Part shown: in pieces, positions 48,226 through 57,026 of the stretch
Layout: the number at the start of each line of letters is the position of its first letter
Numbering within the stretch: the first letter of the stretch is position 1
Assembly (NCBI GenBank): GCA_049487715.1
Contig: CP150548.1
Location: 1,208,377-1,272,376 of the forward strand
Length of the DNA: 64,000 bases
Direction of reading: 5' to 3'
Source of the DNA: Pycnococcus provasolii
Lineage: Eukaryota; Chlorophyta; Pseudoscourfieldiophyceae; Pseudoscourfieldiales
Notes under the pieces: generated by a model
The model's input: the letters and a program-made list of their open reading frames with translations, nothing else
Told to the model about the DNA's origin: nothing
Databases searched by the model: none
Made by a program: the position numbers and the translations under genes

Positions 48226-49578
48226 ATGGTGGAGCCGAGTGCCGCGGTGGATGCGGTGGAGGAGATTTCGCACGAGGAGGTGGAGGTGCTCAGGGCGGAG
48301 AACGACAGGCTCAGGGCGGAGAACGAGCAGCTGCGTGCGGCGGCGGAGTCAGTGGGTGTGGATCCGGACCACATGCCGCCCAACTTGGTCGTGTTCAGCG
48401 GCGGCACGGCGTTCAACAGCGTCGCAGAGCACCTTTCTGCCTACACGAGAAGAGTGAGCCACGTTCTGCCCGTGTCCGACGACGGCGGCTCCACCGCGGA
48501 GATTGTGCGCGTTCTCGGCGGACCGGCAGTGGGTGACATACGCTCGCGCTGCCTTCGCCTTTCAGACGAGAGCGACGAGGAGGCGCGCGCCGTGAAGCGC
48601 CTGTTGAAGCACCGCCTGACCAAGTCGAGCAGCAAGGATGCGAAGCTCGAGTGGAACGCCGTCGTCGAGGGCGCTCATCCGCTCTGGGATAATGTCAGCG
48701 GGCCATACAAGCACACGATTCGAAGCTTTCTCGTGCACTTCCAGAGCCAGATTCTTCGGCATGCCACCGAACAGTTCGACTTTTCCGGCGGTTCCATTGG
48801 CAACTTCTTCTTCGCCGGCGCGCGCACCTTCTTCCGATCTATGGACGCGGCAATCTTCCTGTACAGCCGGGTGAGCGGTATCCCACCAGAGAGCCACGTA
48901 CTTCCTGCAGTGGACACGGAGGGTATCGTGAACCTCGGCGCGGAGCTGCGTGACGGAAGCATCATTCGCGGGCAGAACGCAATCAGCCACCCGTCGTCAG
49001 CGGCACAAGGCGTGGTGGACATAAAGAGCTCGTGCGACGAGCCGCTCGACTCGAAGATCCACCGCATCTTGTACGTGGGCAGCGAATCGCTGACGAACCA
49101 CTTCGAAGTGTTCCCGCGCGTCAACGGCGACGTGATACGCGCGCTGCACAGCAGCGATCTTGTGCTCTACGGTATGGGATCGCTGTACACGTCGATCTGT
49201 CCAAGCCTCGTGCTCATTGGTGTGGGCGAGGCGATTGCGGCTCTGCGCAGTGCTCCCAAGGTACTCATCATGAACGGCAGCCACGACCGCGAGACTCATG
49301 GCATGTCCGCGGCAGACTTTGTGCGCGCCGTGACAGATGCGTTGAATCGCTACTCGTGCAGCCACACGGACAAGATCCTTCGTCATGCGCCGAGTGAGTA
49401 TGTCACGCACATCGTCGTTCCAGAGGGTTGCGAGATTCCCGTCGACCGGGAAGCGCTCGCAAGCATCGGCGTGGTGAAGATCGTGGAGGTATCCTCGATG
49501 CAGGAGGATGACCGACTCGTGTACGAACCTGCCGCGCTCGTGGACGCCATCAAGGCGATTCACGATTCGTATTCATAG
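48226..49578 (+). CDS. CofD/YvcK-like (UPF0052) protein
   Basis: The frame gives 450 residues. After a short Leu-zipper-like coil (VEVLRAENDRLRAENEQLRAA) comes the family core: NLVVFSGGTAFNSVAEHL, VLPVSDDGGSTAEIVRVLGGPAVGDIRSRCLRLSD, FSGGSIGNFFFAGARTFF, VLYGMGSLYTSICPSLVLIGVGEAI and KVLIMNGSHDRETHGMSAADF. In bacteria the relatives are CofD (F420 side-chain transferase) and YvcK (morphogenesis/carbon-metabolism factor). The GGS-x-GN pattern favours the YvcK/UPF0052 branch also found in plants. The exact reaction in algae is unknown. Confidence 0.85.
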   Translation: MVEPSAAVDAVEEISHEEVEVLRAENDRLRAENEQLRAAAESVGVDPDHMPPNLVVFSGGTAFNSVAEHLSAYTRRVSHVLPVSDDGGSTAEIVRVLGGPAVGDIRSRCLRLSDESDEEARAVKRLLKHRLTKSSSKDAKLEWNAVVEGAHPLWDNVSGPYKHTIRSFLVHFQSQILRHATEQFDFSGGSIGNFFFAGARTFFRSMDAAIFLYSRVSGIPPESHVLPAVDTEGIVNLGAELRDGSIIRGQNAISHPSSAAQGVVDIKSSCDEPLDSKIHRILYVGSESLTNHFEVFPRVNGDVIRALHSSDLVLYGMGSLYTSICPSLVLIGVGEAIAALRSAPKVLIMNGSHDRETHGMSAADFVRAVTDALNRYSCSHTDKILRHAPSEYVTHIVVPEGCEIPVDREALASIGVVKIVEVSSMQEDDRLVYEPAALVDAIKAIHDSYS

Positions 49579-49653
49579 CCTTTTTTTAATAGAATAGTAA
49601 ACTAAAAAAAAACGTTTTTTGTGACACAGCTGTATGTAAGAAGTAGAAGCAAA

Positions 49654-50157
49654 CTATTTATCTTTCTCAGTCTCCGCATCTTTTTTGTTTTGAAAATCAA
49701 CGGCAAAGGATACGAGCTTTTTGACCTTTGCGAGGTCCGCGCCGCGCACGCTGTCAAACTTCTCGCCGTCAGCCCCAAACACGTGAAAGGTTGGCATAGC
49801 CGTGATGCCGTGCTTTTGCGCCGCCGCTTTGCACTTGTCGACGTCGACTTTGAGGAACAGCGCGTCAGGCATTTCTTCGCTCATGGCACCGTATCGCGGC
49901 GCCGCTGCCTTGCACGGCGGACACCACGTTGCGTAGAAGTCGACGACGGCGACTTGTTTGTTATCTTTCGCCTTTTTGAGTTTGGCGTCGAGTTCGTCGT
50001 CGTCGTGAACTGCTTCCACGCGTCCTCCTGTTTCAGGGAACGGCTGTTGTGCTTGGTAGACTCGGTACAAGAGCATGCATATGGCGAACACGAGCATGAA
50101 GTTCTTCTGGGCGAACTCATACACCCACTCCAGCAAGGAGGCGTCGAAGGCGGACAT
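49654..50157 (-). CDS. Membrane-anchored thioredoxin-domain protein
   Basis: The frame gives 167 residues. One N-terminal membrane helix (FMLVFAICMLLYRVY) is followed by a thioredoxin fold: VAVVDFYATWCPPCKAAAP with a CPPC active site in place of CGPC, LKVDVDKCKAAAQKHGITAMPTFHVF with the cis-Pro, and a final helix with LAKVKKLVSF. CPPC usually gives a more reducing or altered redox potential. The topology suggests a secretory or organelle membrane location. The tail KDAETEKDK is not an ER-retention signal. Divergent from HPPK-DHPS. Confidence 0.9.
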   Translation of the reverse strand: MSAFDASLLEWVYEFAQKNFMLVFAICMLLYRVYQAQQPFPETGGRVEAVHDDDELDAKLKKAKDNKQVAVVDFYATWCPPCKAAAPRYGAMSEEMPDALFLKVDVDKCKAAAQKHGITAMPTFHVFGADGEKFDSVRGADLAKVKKLVSFAVDFQNKKDAETEKDK

Positions 50158-50327
50158 GGTGGCAGGAAAATGGAGGGGGCAAAGTGGAGAGCAGGTGCAC
50201 GGAAAGGAGGAACACCTGCACGGAAACCCCGAAATCGATGATTGAATTCGGGGATTGCCCAACGCGCCTTGTTTATCCACAATCACGGCGGCGCCTATTT
50301 TCCTGGCTTCAACAAACGGCGCGCGCC

Positions 50328-52010
50328 ATGCGCTTGATACAGCACAGCTTGAGGGGACTGTGCACAGCAAGCAGCACCACCGCCACCGCCACCGTGGGCG
50401 TCACGACGGAGGTGGTTCTGGCGCTAGGCTCAAATGTTGGCGACCGCGCAGGAAACATGCACCGCGCCGTGCGAGAGCTGAGACATCGCGGCGTGCTGGA
50501 GGTGGGCAGCCTCGTCACGTCGAGCATGTACGAGACAGCGCCGCTCTACGTCACAGATCAGCCGAAGTTCCTCAACGCCGCCGTGCGCGGCTTGACACGG
50601 CACTCGCCGCGCGAGCTGCTGCGCAGTGTGAAGTCGATAGAGGTGGACCTAGGACGCAACTTGCACGGCGGCGTGCGCTACGGTCCACGGCCCATCGACG
50701 TTGACATAATCTTCTATGGCAACGGTGCAGTAAAGCTTCCCGAGTTGGACGATGCACCTGGCGGCGGTGCGGTGGAAATTCCGCATCCACGGTATCGCGA
50801 GCGCGGCTTTGTGCTCGCGCCGCTCGACGACCTGCTTCCTTGGCCGGCACGGCAGGGCAGCCGACCACCGATGCCAACAAGGGCGGCGCTCGGTCTAAAA
50901 GACGACGTTCACGTCAAAAGCACCGGTGACAACCTAGGCTACTGTAGGGGTATCACAGAGCGCCTCGTCGAGGCGCGTGCCGCATACGAGCTGGGTGGAT
51001 TTGCTGCATCGCCTGACCTGCGCCGTGTCTTTGCCCTACCGCAGCCGGACAGACGATCGGATGCGCTCGTCTGGCCACTTGGAAAGCAAACATACATTAT
51101 GGGGATTTTAAATGTCACGCCCGACAGTTTCAGTGACGGTGGCAAGCATGCCGCAGCTTCATCCGCCGTGTCTCGTGCTCACGCGATGGCAAGTGAGGGC
51201 GCAGACTTTATCGACATCGGCGGGCAAAGCACGCGTCCTGGTTCCACGCCGCTTGGTGCGGACGAGGAGTGGGATCGGATTGCGCCTGTACTCGAGGAGT
51301 TGGCTCAAAACCCTCCACTCCTTCCTGAAGACCATGCGTGCCATCCGGGCAAAGCCGTGCCCATTAGCGTCGACACCTTCCACTCCACCGTCGCACGCCG
51401 CGCCGCGTCGTTCGGATGCGCGATGCTGAATGACGTGTCGGGAGGCGTGCCGTGGGCTATGCGTACTTCACCTGAAGACGGCGAGGATGCATTGCCATCC
51501 TTTGACGAATCGCCCGCGAGTGTGGCGGGAACGAGTGACGACGTTCCTCTCGCTTACGCGATCATGCACATGCGCGGCACACCCGCCACAATGCAGAGCG
51601 ACGATCTCACGCGTTATCCATGCAACGATGTGGCTGGTGGCGTGGGAGACGAGCTTGCCGTATTATGCGCGAACGCCATGCACACGCATGGCATCGAGCC
51701 GTGGCGCTTCCTTCTGGATCCAGGCATTGGCTTCGCCAAGACGGCAGAAGGCAACTGGGACATCATCAAGCGACTACCACATATCCGCGAGCGCCTCACG
51801 TACGGTGCCATTCGCAACGCGCCGTTTCTCCTTGGCCCAAGCCGCAAGGGATTTCTCGGCCAGCTCACGGGACGGCCTGCGCCTGAGCGTGACATGGCTA
51901 CCGCGGCCGCGATTGTCGCCTGTGTGCAAGCTGGCGCGGATATCGTGCGTGTTCACAACGTTGGGGCAGCTAGAGATGCAGTCCTTGTGGCAGATCGAGT
52001 GTGGCGGTAG
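50328..52010 (+). CDS. Bifunctional HPPK-dihydropteroate synthase (folate synthesis)
   Basis: The frame gives 560 residues. A mitochondrial-type leader (MRLIQHSLRGLCTASSTTATA) precedes the HPPK domain (VVLALGSNVGDRAGNMHRAV, YETAPLYVTDQPKFLNA, RYGPRPIDVDIIFYG, IPHPRYRERGFVLAPL). DHPS follows from about residue 255: YIMGILNVTPDSFSDGGKH, FIDIGGQSTRPGS, ISVDTFHS, LNDVSGG, FLLDPGIGFAKT, FLLGPSRKGFLG and VRVHNVGA. Together they pyrophosphorylate hydroxymethyl-dihydropterin and join it to p-aminobenzoate. The fusion and the leader match the plant mitochondrial enzyme. It is a sulfonamide target in organisms that have it. Confidence 0.96.
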   Translation: MRLIQHSLRGLCTASSTTATATVGVTTEVVLALGSNVGDRAGNMHRAVRELRHRGVLEVGSLVTSSMYETAPLYVTDQPKFLNAAVRGLTRHSPRELLRSVKSIEVDLGRNLHGGVRYGPRPIDVDIIFYGNGAVKLPELDDAPGGGAVEIPHPRYRERGFVLAPLDDLLPWPARQGSRPPMPTRAALGLKDDVHVKSTGDNLGYCRGITERLVEARAAYELGGFAASPDLRRVFALPQPDRRSDALVWPLGKQTYIMGILNVTPDSFSDGGKHAAASSAVSRAHAMASEGADFIDIGGQSTRPGSTPLGADEEWDRIAPVLEELAQNPPLLPEDHACHPGKAVPISVDTFHSTVARRAASFGCAMLNDVSGGVPWAMRTSPEDGEDALPSFDESPASVAGTSDDVPLAYAIMHMRGTPATMQSDDLTRYPCNDVAGGVGDELAVLCANAMHTHGIEPWRFLLDPGIGFAKTAEGNWDIIKRLPHIRERLTYGAIRNAPFLLGPSRKGFLGQLTGRPAPERDMATAAAIVACVQAGADIVRVHNVGAARDAVLVADRVWR

Positions 52011-52406
52011 TGAAATAGCTTTTGTGTGTAAAATGTTTTTTCTTTTCCTGATATAATTTATCTGCTCAAGAGGTCCAGCGAGCGGTCGTCGTCCATTCAC
52101 TTTCACCACTCAGCCCAGTTGTACCAATCTATCAGGGCGCTTTCGTTGGCATAGTAGCGAGGTCTCCTCCGGTTGCGGTCCTTGTTTTCGTTGATGTCGT
52201 TGATGTCATCGCCACCAACACGATGACTCAATGGTTGACCACTCTAAACTACTCTATCTTACCTGCAGCTCAAGGAGTCCAACGTGTGGGAAAAAGGAGC
52301 TGTCTTGGAATTTAGAAGTTTGCAATCGTGTACTGAAATTATTACATACAATGAAAATTTTACAAGGCTTAATCAGCAACCATGTTTTGTATCACACGTT
52401 CCCACA
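52011..52406. other. Convergent 3' intergenic region
   Basis: AT-richer sequence between the 3' ends of HPPK-DHPS and the LRR gene. It contains GTTGATGTCGTTGATGTC at 52190-52207. No gene is recognised. Confidence 0.55.
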
Positions 52407-54152
52407 TCAATTCGAAGCCTTTCCTGAGGCGAGCGTGCTTCTTTGCGTGCTCAAGTGCCCACACGGAGGCTTGCTTCGCTGATCGTGCATCGTGCCACGC
52501 TCGAATGCGGCCTCGTTGGCCAAATGCAAGGATGGGAAGAGGGCCTTCGAAACCCTCTTTCCATCCTGCAGGAGTGTGAACGCAAGCACCTCCTCTTCCT
52601 CCTGCTCTTCCTGCTCGTCCACCTCCTCTTCCTGCTCGTCCACCTCCTCTTCGACCTCCTCTTCCTGCTCGTCGACCTCATCCTCATCCTCTTCCTGCTC
52701 GTCCTTTTCCTCGTCGTCGTCGTTTTCGACAACCTGCTCGTAAGGTCGTCCTGCTGCCGCCGCCGCCGCCACCACCGCCGCGCCGACCTCCTCCTCTTCC
52801 TCCTGCTCGTCGACCTCCATTTCCTCTTCCTCCTCCTCTTCCTTCCGAACCTCAGCTTCCGTCGCTAGCCGTGCAGCAGCGGCACGATTATTCACGGCTT
52901 CCGCCGCTGCACGGCTAGCGGCGGCGCTTATATTTACCGCGTCCAGAACTCGCAATCCAGGACATAGCTGAAGGATTGCCGTCGTCACTCCGTCGTCCAC
53001 CTGCGCGCCGCGAAGCGAAATGCTTCGCTGCCGTTTCCACGACGCGCAGAGCTCGACGTTTCCCTCAACCGTGAGCTCTTTTAAGTTCGTCAGCGTCCTG
53101 AGATCCGACAGGTCGTCCAGGCGCTCGATGCAGTTGTGCGAGAGAAACAGCCTCTGCAAGGCTGGTGGCACGAGCGTCCTTCCAGCTTTCCCGCCGTCGA
53201 CGGCGCGAATGCTGTTGCGCCTGAGGTTGAGCTCGGTGAGAGAGGTGAGCTGGTGAAGACCTGGCGCGAGCGACGCCACCTTGTTTCCCGCTAGGTTTAA
53301 GATGCGCAGCGACGGCAGCGACGCGAACCCTCGCAGGCTAGACACTTCGTTGTTGTGCAGGTCGAGCACGTCGAGTCGCGCGAGTGGCTCAAGCCCCTCC
53401 ACACAGGTGAGGCAGTTTTTGCCGAGCATGAGAACCCGGAGCAGCGGCACGTGGTGCATATCCAGGACGCGGTTCACCTTGTTCGAGTACAGGTCGAGAA
53501 ATACGAGGTTTGGCAGGCCTGCGAGGCTTGACACCTCCGCTATGTTGTTGTGCTGGTAGTTGACGAGTCGCAGGCGCTCATCGTTCAAGATGAGGCAGCA
53601 CGAGTCGAGGTGGCGCCTGTCGAGGTTGAGACGCTCCGGCTGAGCGTCCTTCGCCTGCTTCGTGCGCTCCACATAGAGTTGGCCAGACCTCCTTGTCACC
53701 AAGACGCCGTCTCTGTCGCTCTCAACGATGTCCGCGGATTTCGCAGGCTTGGCCGTCTTGGCCGCGCTTGCGGACACGATACCTCTCGACGGGCCGCCGC
53801 TGTTCGAGTTGAAGGACACGCGTGCGCCAGACAGCGACACGTATTCCGACTTTGGTGTTGGCACAGCTTGTGTGGCGCTTGCAGGAGTGCCCGTGTAGCT
53901 GGTCAGTCGCGTGCCGCTTCCTGGCCTTGCACGCGTGACCGTGCTATTTCTGCTCGACAGGTCGAAGCCTCCGCCGGCGTACCTCTGCGAGTAGGCAGTG
54001 CTCGCGGAGTACGGCCTGGCAGCAGTCGCGGAGGCTGGACGGGACGACGACGGCGCGTGGTTGCTGGTGGACGGCGTCGACGACGACGACGTGCTCGCGG
54101 CGGCTGGGCTCAGTCGGACATCGTGCCACGCAGCTCTCCTGCGGTCGGACAT
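52407..54152 (-). CDS. LRRC49-like leucine-rich-repeat protein with acidic repeat tail
   Basis: The frame gives 581 residues from the ATG at 54150-54152. A Ser/Thr/Pro/Arg-rich N-terminus (~170 residues) precedes RLNLDRRHLDSCCLILND, ERLRLVNYQHNNIAEVSSLAG. Six or seven SDS22-type repeats follow (LPNLVFLDLYSNKVNRVLD; LLRVLMLGKNCLTCVEGLEPL; LDVLDLHNNEVSSLRGFASL; LTELNLRRNSIRAVDG; LQRLFLSHNCIERLDDLSDL) with an LRR cap (LCPGLRVLDAVNIS). The order matches LRRC49, a tubulin-polyglutamylase-complex/ciliary protein. The tail is a long Glu/Asp run with repeated VDEQEEE units. Presence of this gene suggests a flagellated stage or retained tubulin-modification machinery. Confidence 0.85.
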   Translation of the reverse strand: MSDRRRAAWHDVRLSPAAASTSSSSTPSTSNHAPSSSRPASATAARPYSASTAYSQRYAGGGFDLSSRNSTVTRARPGSGTRLTSYTGTPASATQAVPTPKSEYVSLSGARVSFNSNSGGPSRGIVSASAAKTAKPAKSADIVESDRDGVLVTRRSGQLYVERTKQAKDAQPERLNLDRRHLDSCCLILNDERLRLVNYQHNNIAEVSSLAGLPNLVFLDLYSNKVNRVLDMHHVPLLRVLMLGKNCLTCVEGLEPLARLDVLDLHNNEVSSLRGFASLPSLRILNLAGNKVASLAPGLHQLTSLTELNLRRNSIRAVDGGKAGRTLVPPALQRLFLSHNCIERLDDLSDLRTLTNLKELTVEGNVELCASWKRQRSISLRGAQVDDGVTTAILQLCPGLRVLDAVNISAAASRAAAEAVNNRAAAARLATEAEVRKEEEEEEEMEVDEQEEEEEVGAAVVAAAAAAGRPYEQVVENDDDEEKDEQEEDEDEVDEQEEEVEEEVDEQEEEVDEQEEQEEEEVLAFTLLQDGKRVSKALFPSLHLANEAAFERGTMHDQRSKPPCGHLSTQRSTLASGKASN

Positions 54153-54442
54153 GACGCGCCGGTCTGGCAAACTCAGTACTAGTCACCCGTGCAAGATTGG
54201 AGTTGAGTTTACCGTAGAGACGAGGGAAGAGGGAAGAGCTAACCTTAGGCGGGAAGAGTAAAAGGGTTAGGGGTTGGGGAAGAACATTTTGATTAGCTGA
54301 GGGGCCGCAACACGAGAGTGCCTGGTGTGTTTACAAAAATAAAACAACCACTGGACTAAACACACTGCAAACCAGGCTGTTATCTTGATCTGTTTCTGCT
54401 TCTGTTGTTTCTTTTTTTCATCTCCATCAGCAGCTTCGCATC
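54153..54442. other. Intergenic region with telomere-like motif
   Basis: AAAAGGGTTAGGGGTTGGGG occurs at about 54260-54279, upstream of the LRRC49-like gene. A similar GGTTAGGGGTTGGG is at 30014-30027 in another divergent promoter. Nothing else is recognised. Confidence 0.5.
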
Positions 54443-55414
54443 CTACTGGTTCGGTGCAGTGGACCTGAGACGAGCGGAACGTCGAGGCTGCTGCTGAGGC
54501 TGCGGAGGCTGCACTGGCGCAGCAGCTGATGATTTCTCATTCGAAGGCTGAACCATATCGCCGTCGTCGCCGTCGTTGACATTATCCTCAGCGCTCTGAG
54601 CGGCGACATCCTTGTCAAATGCCAGAGCCTTGTTTGGCGTGTAGCTGTACCCCGTCTTTTCGAGCAGCGAGTTGGCGTCCTGCAACGCGCGCGAAACGCC
54701 TGAGCGCGCGGAGCGTCGAACGGGCGTCACCGCAGTCTCCTTGGCACTCGAACGCACGACTGCGAGTGCTGTGACGGATCCGCCCTCGGCATCGTTGTGG
54801 TCGTCGTCTGCAAACACGGCACGGCGCACGGGCGTCTTCACGCGTCGTGCTGGACCGTGCGAGCGCAGAAGGCTTCCACCTGGCGTGTGCAATAGCCTTC
54901 CACCACCCGGCGTTCGAGGCTGCTGCGCACTTTCAGCAGCTGGCGTGCTTGTCGGCGGAGACGACATTTGCAGAGGCACGTCTTCGTCCATTTCGTCCTT
55001 CTTCTCGTTCATGCACTTCACGAGAACGCTGGCCATCATCTTGATGAAAGCCTCGAAGTCCGTTCGCTGCTTCTCCTTGAGCGACTCCGGAATTGCGACT
55101 CCGACGGCGGTTTGCTGAACGGCGCCGTCATCAGTTGCGGTGTCGTCGAATGCGACGACGCGGCGCACGGGCGTCTTTACGCGACGCGCGGGTCCGAGCG
55201 AGTGTATGCGCCCGCTCGGCGTTCGCGCGAGCTTTGATGCGCTTTTCGGCGTGGTGGCATGATCCTTCCGCGGCGTGGTGGTAGCGGCGGCGGTGGTGGC
55301 CGTCGTCGCCGTCGTCGCCGTCTGTGTTTGGTCGTCGGCTTGGCTGTAGTTGAGTTCGAAAGCTGAGTTCCAGGCGGGCAGGTCGACGTTATTGTTGTTG
55401 TTGTCTTCGTCCAT
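54443..55414 (-). CDS. Unknown nuclear-type protein with repeated GPARRVKTPVRR motif
   Basis: The frame gives 323 residues and I do not recognise it. It opens DEDNNNNNVDLPAWNSAFELNYSQ. The motif GPARRVKTPVRR followed by a hydrophobic-acidic patch (VVAFDDTATDDG; AVFADDDHNDAEG) occurs twice, near residues 75 and 190. Related TPVRRSAR and QQPRRSARLRS motifs occur in the last third. TP and SP sites next to basic residues are typical cyclin-dependent-kinase targets. Between the repeats is a helical block (PESLKEKQRTDFEAFIKMM ASVLVKCMNEKKDEMDED). A chromosome or cell-cycle protein is a reasonable guess only. Confidence 0.6.
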   Translation of the reverse strand: MDEDNNNNNVDLPAWNSAFELNYSQADDQTQTATTATTATTAAATTTPRKDHATTPKSASKLARTPSGRIHSLGPARRVKTPVRRVVAFDDTATDDGAVQQTAVGVAIPESLKEKQRTDFEAFIKMMASVLVKCMNEKKDEMDEDVPLQMSSPPTSTPAAESAQQPRTPGGGRLLHTPGGSLLRSHGPARRVKTPVRRAVFADDDHNDAEGGSVTALAVVRSSAKETAVTPVRRSARSGVSRALQDANSLLEKTGYSYTPNKALAFDKDVAAQSAEDNVNDGDDGDMVQPSNEKSSAAAPVQPPQPQQQPRRSARLRSTAPNQ

Positions 55415-55908
55415 CGTCGCTGACGTGTTGTTGTGGGTGACGGGTGAAGGGTGACGGGTGATGGGGGGGCGCTGCTGGAGTCGGTTATCTGTCCGTCTCG
55501 AGGTTCATTCAGGTTGGCAAAAGCAAAGGCGGACAAATCAGGGGGGCAAAGAAGTTAACATCCTGAGGAGGGGGAGTTCGGGGTTTATACCAAACACCCG
55601 GGAGGCTGGGAGTCTGGGAGCAGAACAAAGAGCCGGGATTCGCTCCCCTCTGCCCCTCCCACGCGCCAAAGTCAAAAAGCATCCGTCCGAGAGGGGATCC
55701 CTGTTGGTTGAGAAGAGCGCAAAGTCCACGTCTCCCCTTTGAAGCAGGCTCGAAAACCTCCCCCTCTTCTCCCCTCCGAGTTCGTAGGGCATTGCCACAA
55801 CTCCCCCAAGCTTCCACACCGCGCGCAAACGCACGCGCCTAACGCACACTACGCCGAAGCGAAGGCGACCACAGCAAACGCACATATTAAACTCAGGCAC
55901 GCACAGCC
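55415..55908. other. Divergent promoter region upstream of Rab1
   Basis: The 494-bp region between the unknown minus-strand gene and the Rab1 ATG holds Gly/Pro-coding-like low complexity and GGGGG runs (for example near 55464 and 55568). No gene is recognised. Confidence 0.5.
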
Positions 55909-56781
55909 ATGAACCCAGAGTGTACGTAACACAAACGACGCATATGCGACAACGCCCACCAGAAGGGAGGTGGGAGGATGAAAAAAGAAAAAAAGGGCGA
56001 GAGATGGAGAGGATGCGGAAGCTGCGCTCCTAGGCTCCCAGCAGCCTGGTGTGGCGCGCACCCTTTTGCCTTTTCCGCCTTTTTTCGTTCACGAGCATAG
56101 GTTGTGCCATCTCGTCTTTTGGGGAAAGCGAAGCTAACACGTTTGACACGCACAAACACACAAACACACACACACGCACAAAACACAGACGACTACCTTT
56201 TCAAGCTGTTGCTGATTGGAGACAGCGGCGTGGGAAAGTCGTGCCTGCTGCTTCGGTTTGCGGACGACACGTACACACAGTCATACATTAGCACCATTGG
56301 CGTGGACTTCAAGATCCGCACGGTGGAGTTGGAAGGCAAGACGATCAAGCTGCAGATATGGGACACGGCTGGTCAGGAGCGATTCCGAACTATCACATCG
56401 AGCTACTACCGTGGCGCGCACGGCATCATCGTCGTGTACGACGTGACGGACCAGGAGAGCTTCAATAACGTCAAGCAGTGGCTGAACGAGATTGACCGGT
56501 ACGCCAACGAGAGCGTGAACAAGCTGCTGGTGGGCAACAAGAGCGACTTGACGGAGAAGAAGGTTGTTGATTACCAGACGGCCAAGGCTTTCGCGGATGA
56601 GCTCGGCATTCCCTTCCTTGAGACGTCCGCGAAGAACGCCACCAACGTCGAGCAGGCGTTCATGACCATGGCTGCGGAGATCAAGAACCGCATGGCGAGC
56701 CAGCCTGTGGCAGCTAAGCCGAGCACGGTGAAGCCGGGCGAGGGCCGCGCGGTTTCCACGTCCAAGTCGTCGTGCTGCTAA
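55909..56781 (+). CDS. RAB1: Rab1-type small GTPase (13-nt first coding exon)
   Basis: Proposed exons are 55909-55921 (ATG AAC CCA GAG T) and 56189-56781, with a 267-bp intron GTACGT..ACACAG. The join gives [18 protein letters not shown], the exact Rab1/Ypt1 start; protein 201 residues. G motifs are GDSGVGKSC, effector [30 protein letters not shown] and ETSAKN. It ends in SKSSCC for double geranylgeranylation. It controls ER-to-Golgi vesicle tethering. A continuous reading upstream of 56189 gives Thr/His-rich sequence translated from the CA-rich intron end and is not real. Confidence 0.95.
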
Positions 56782-56872
56782 AAATCGAGAGAAGGGTGGA
56801 TGAGTACAACTGGCACCTTTTGTTTGTAATCACACCTTCCTTTTGCGGTTGCGCATTTTCTGAGAGAAAAGA

Positions 56873-56873
<1 letters not shown>

Positions 56874-56901
<28 letters not shown>
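56874..56901 (+). repeat. (TG)n microsatellite
   Basis: A TG-dinucleotide tract in the 3' flank of Rab1, followed by an ACAAAC-rich stretch (56905-56930). Confidence 0.85.
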
Positions 56902-56903
<2 letters not shown>

Positions 56904-57026
56904 AGACAAAACAAACAAACAAAGCAAACAAACAGTAGGATAGAGATACACACATTAATATAGAGTACTTACGACCTTCGTAGGGTTGGGATGCTGTACG
57001 TACGTGAAAATATGTCGCCTCACCGT

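Noticed and set aside
56104-56188. Alternative N-terminus of Rab1 (Thr/His-rich)
   Set aside because: It is the translated CA-rich end of an intron; the 13-nt exon gives the conserved start.
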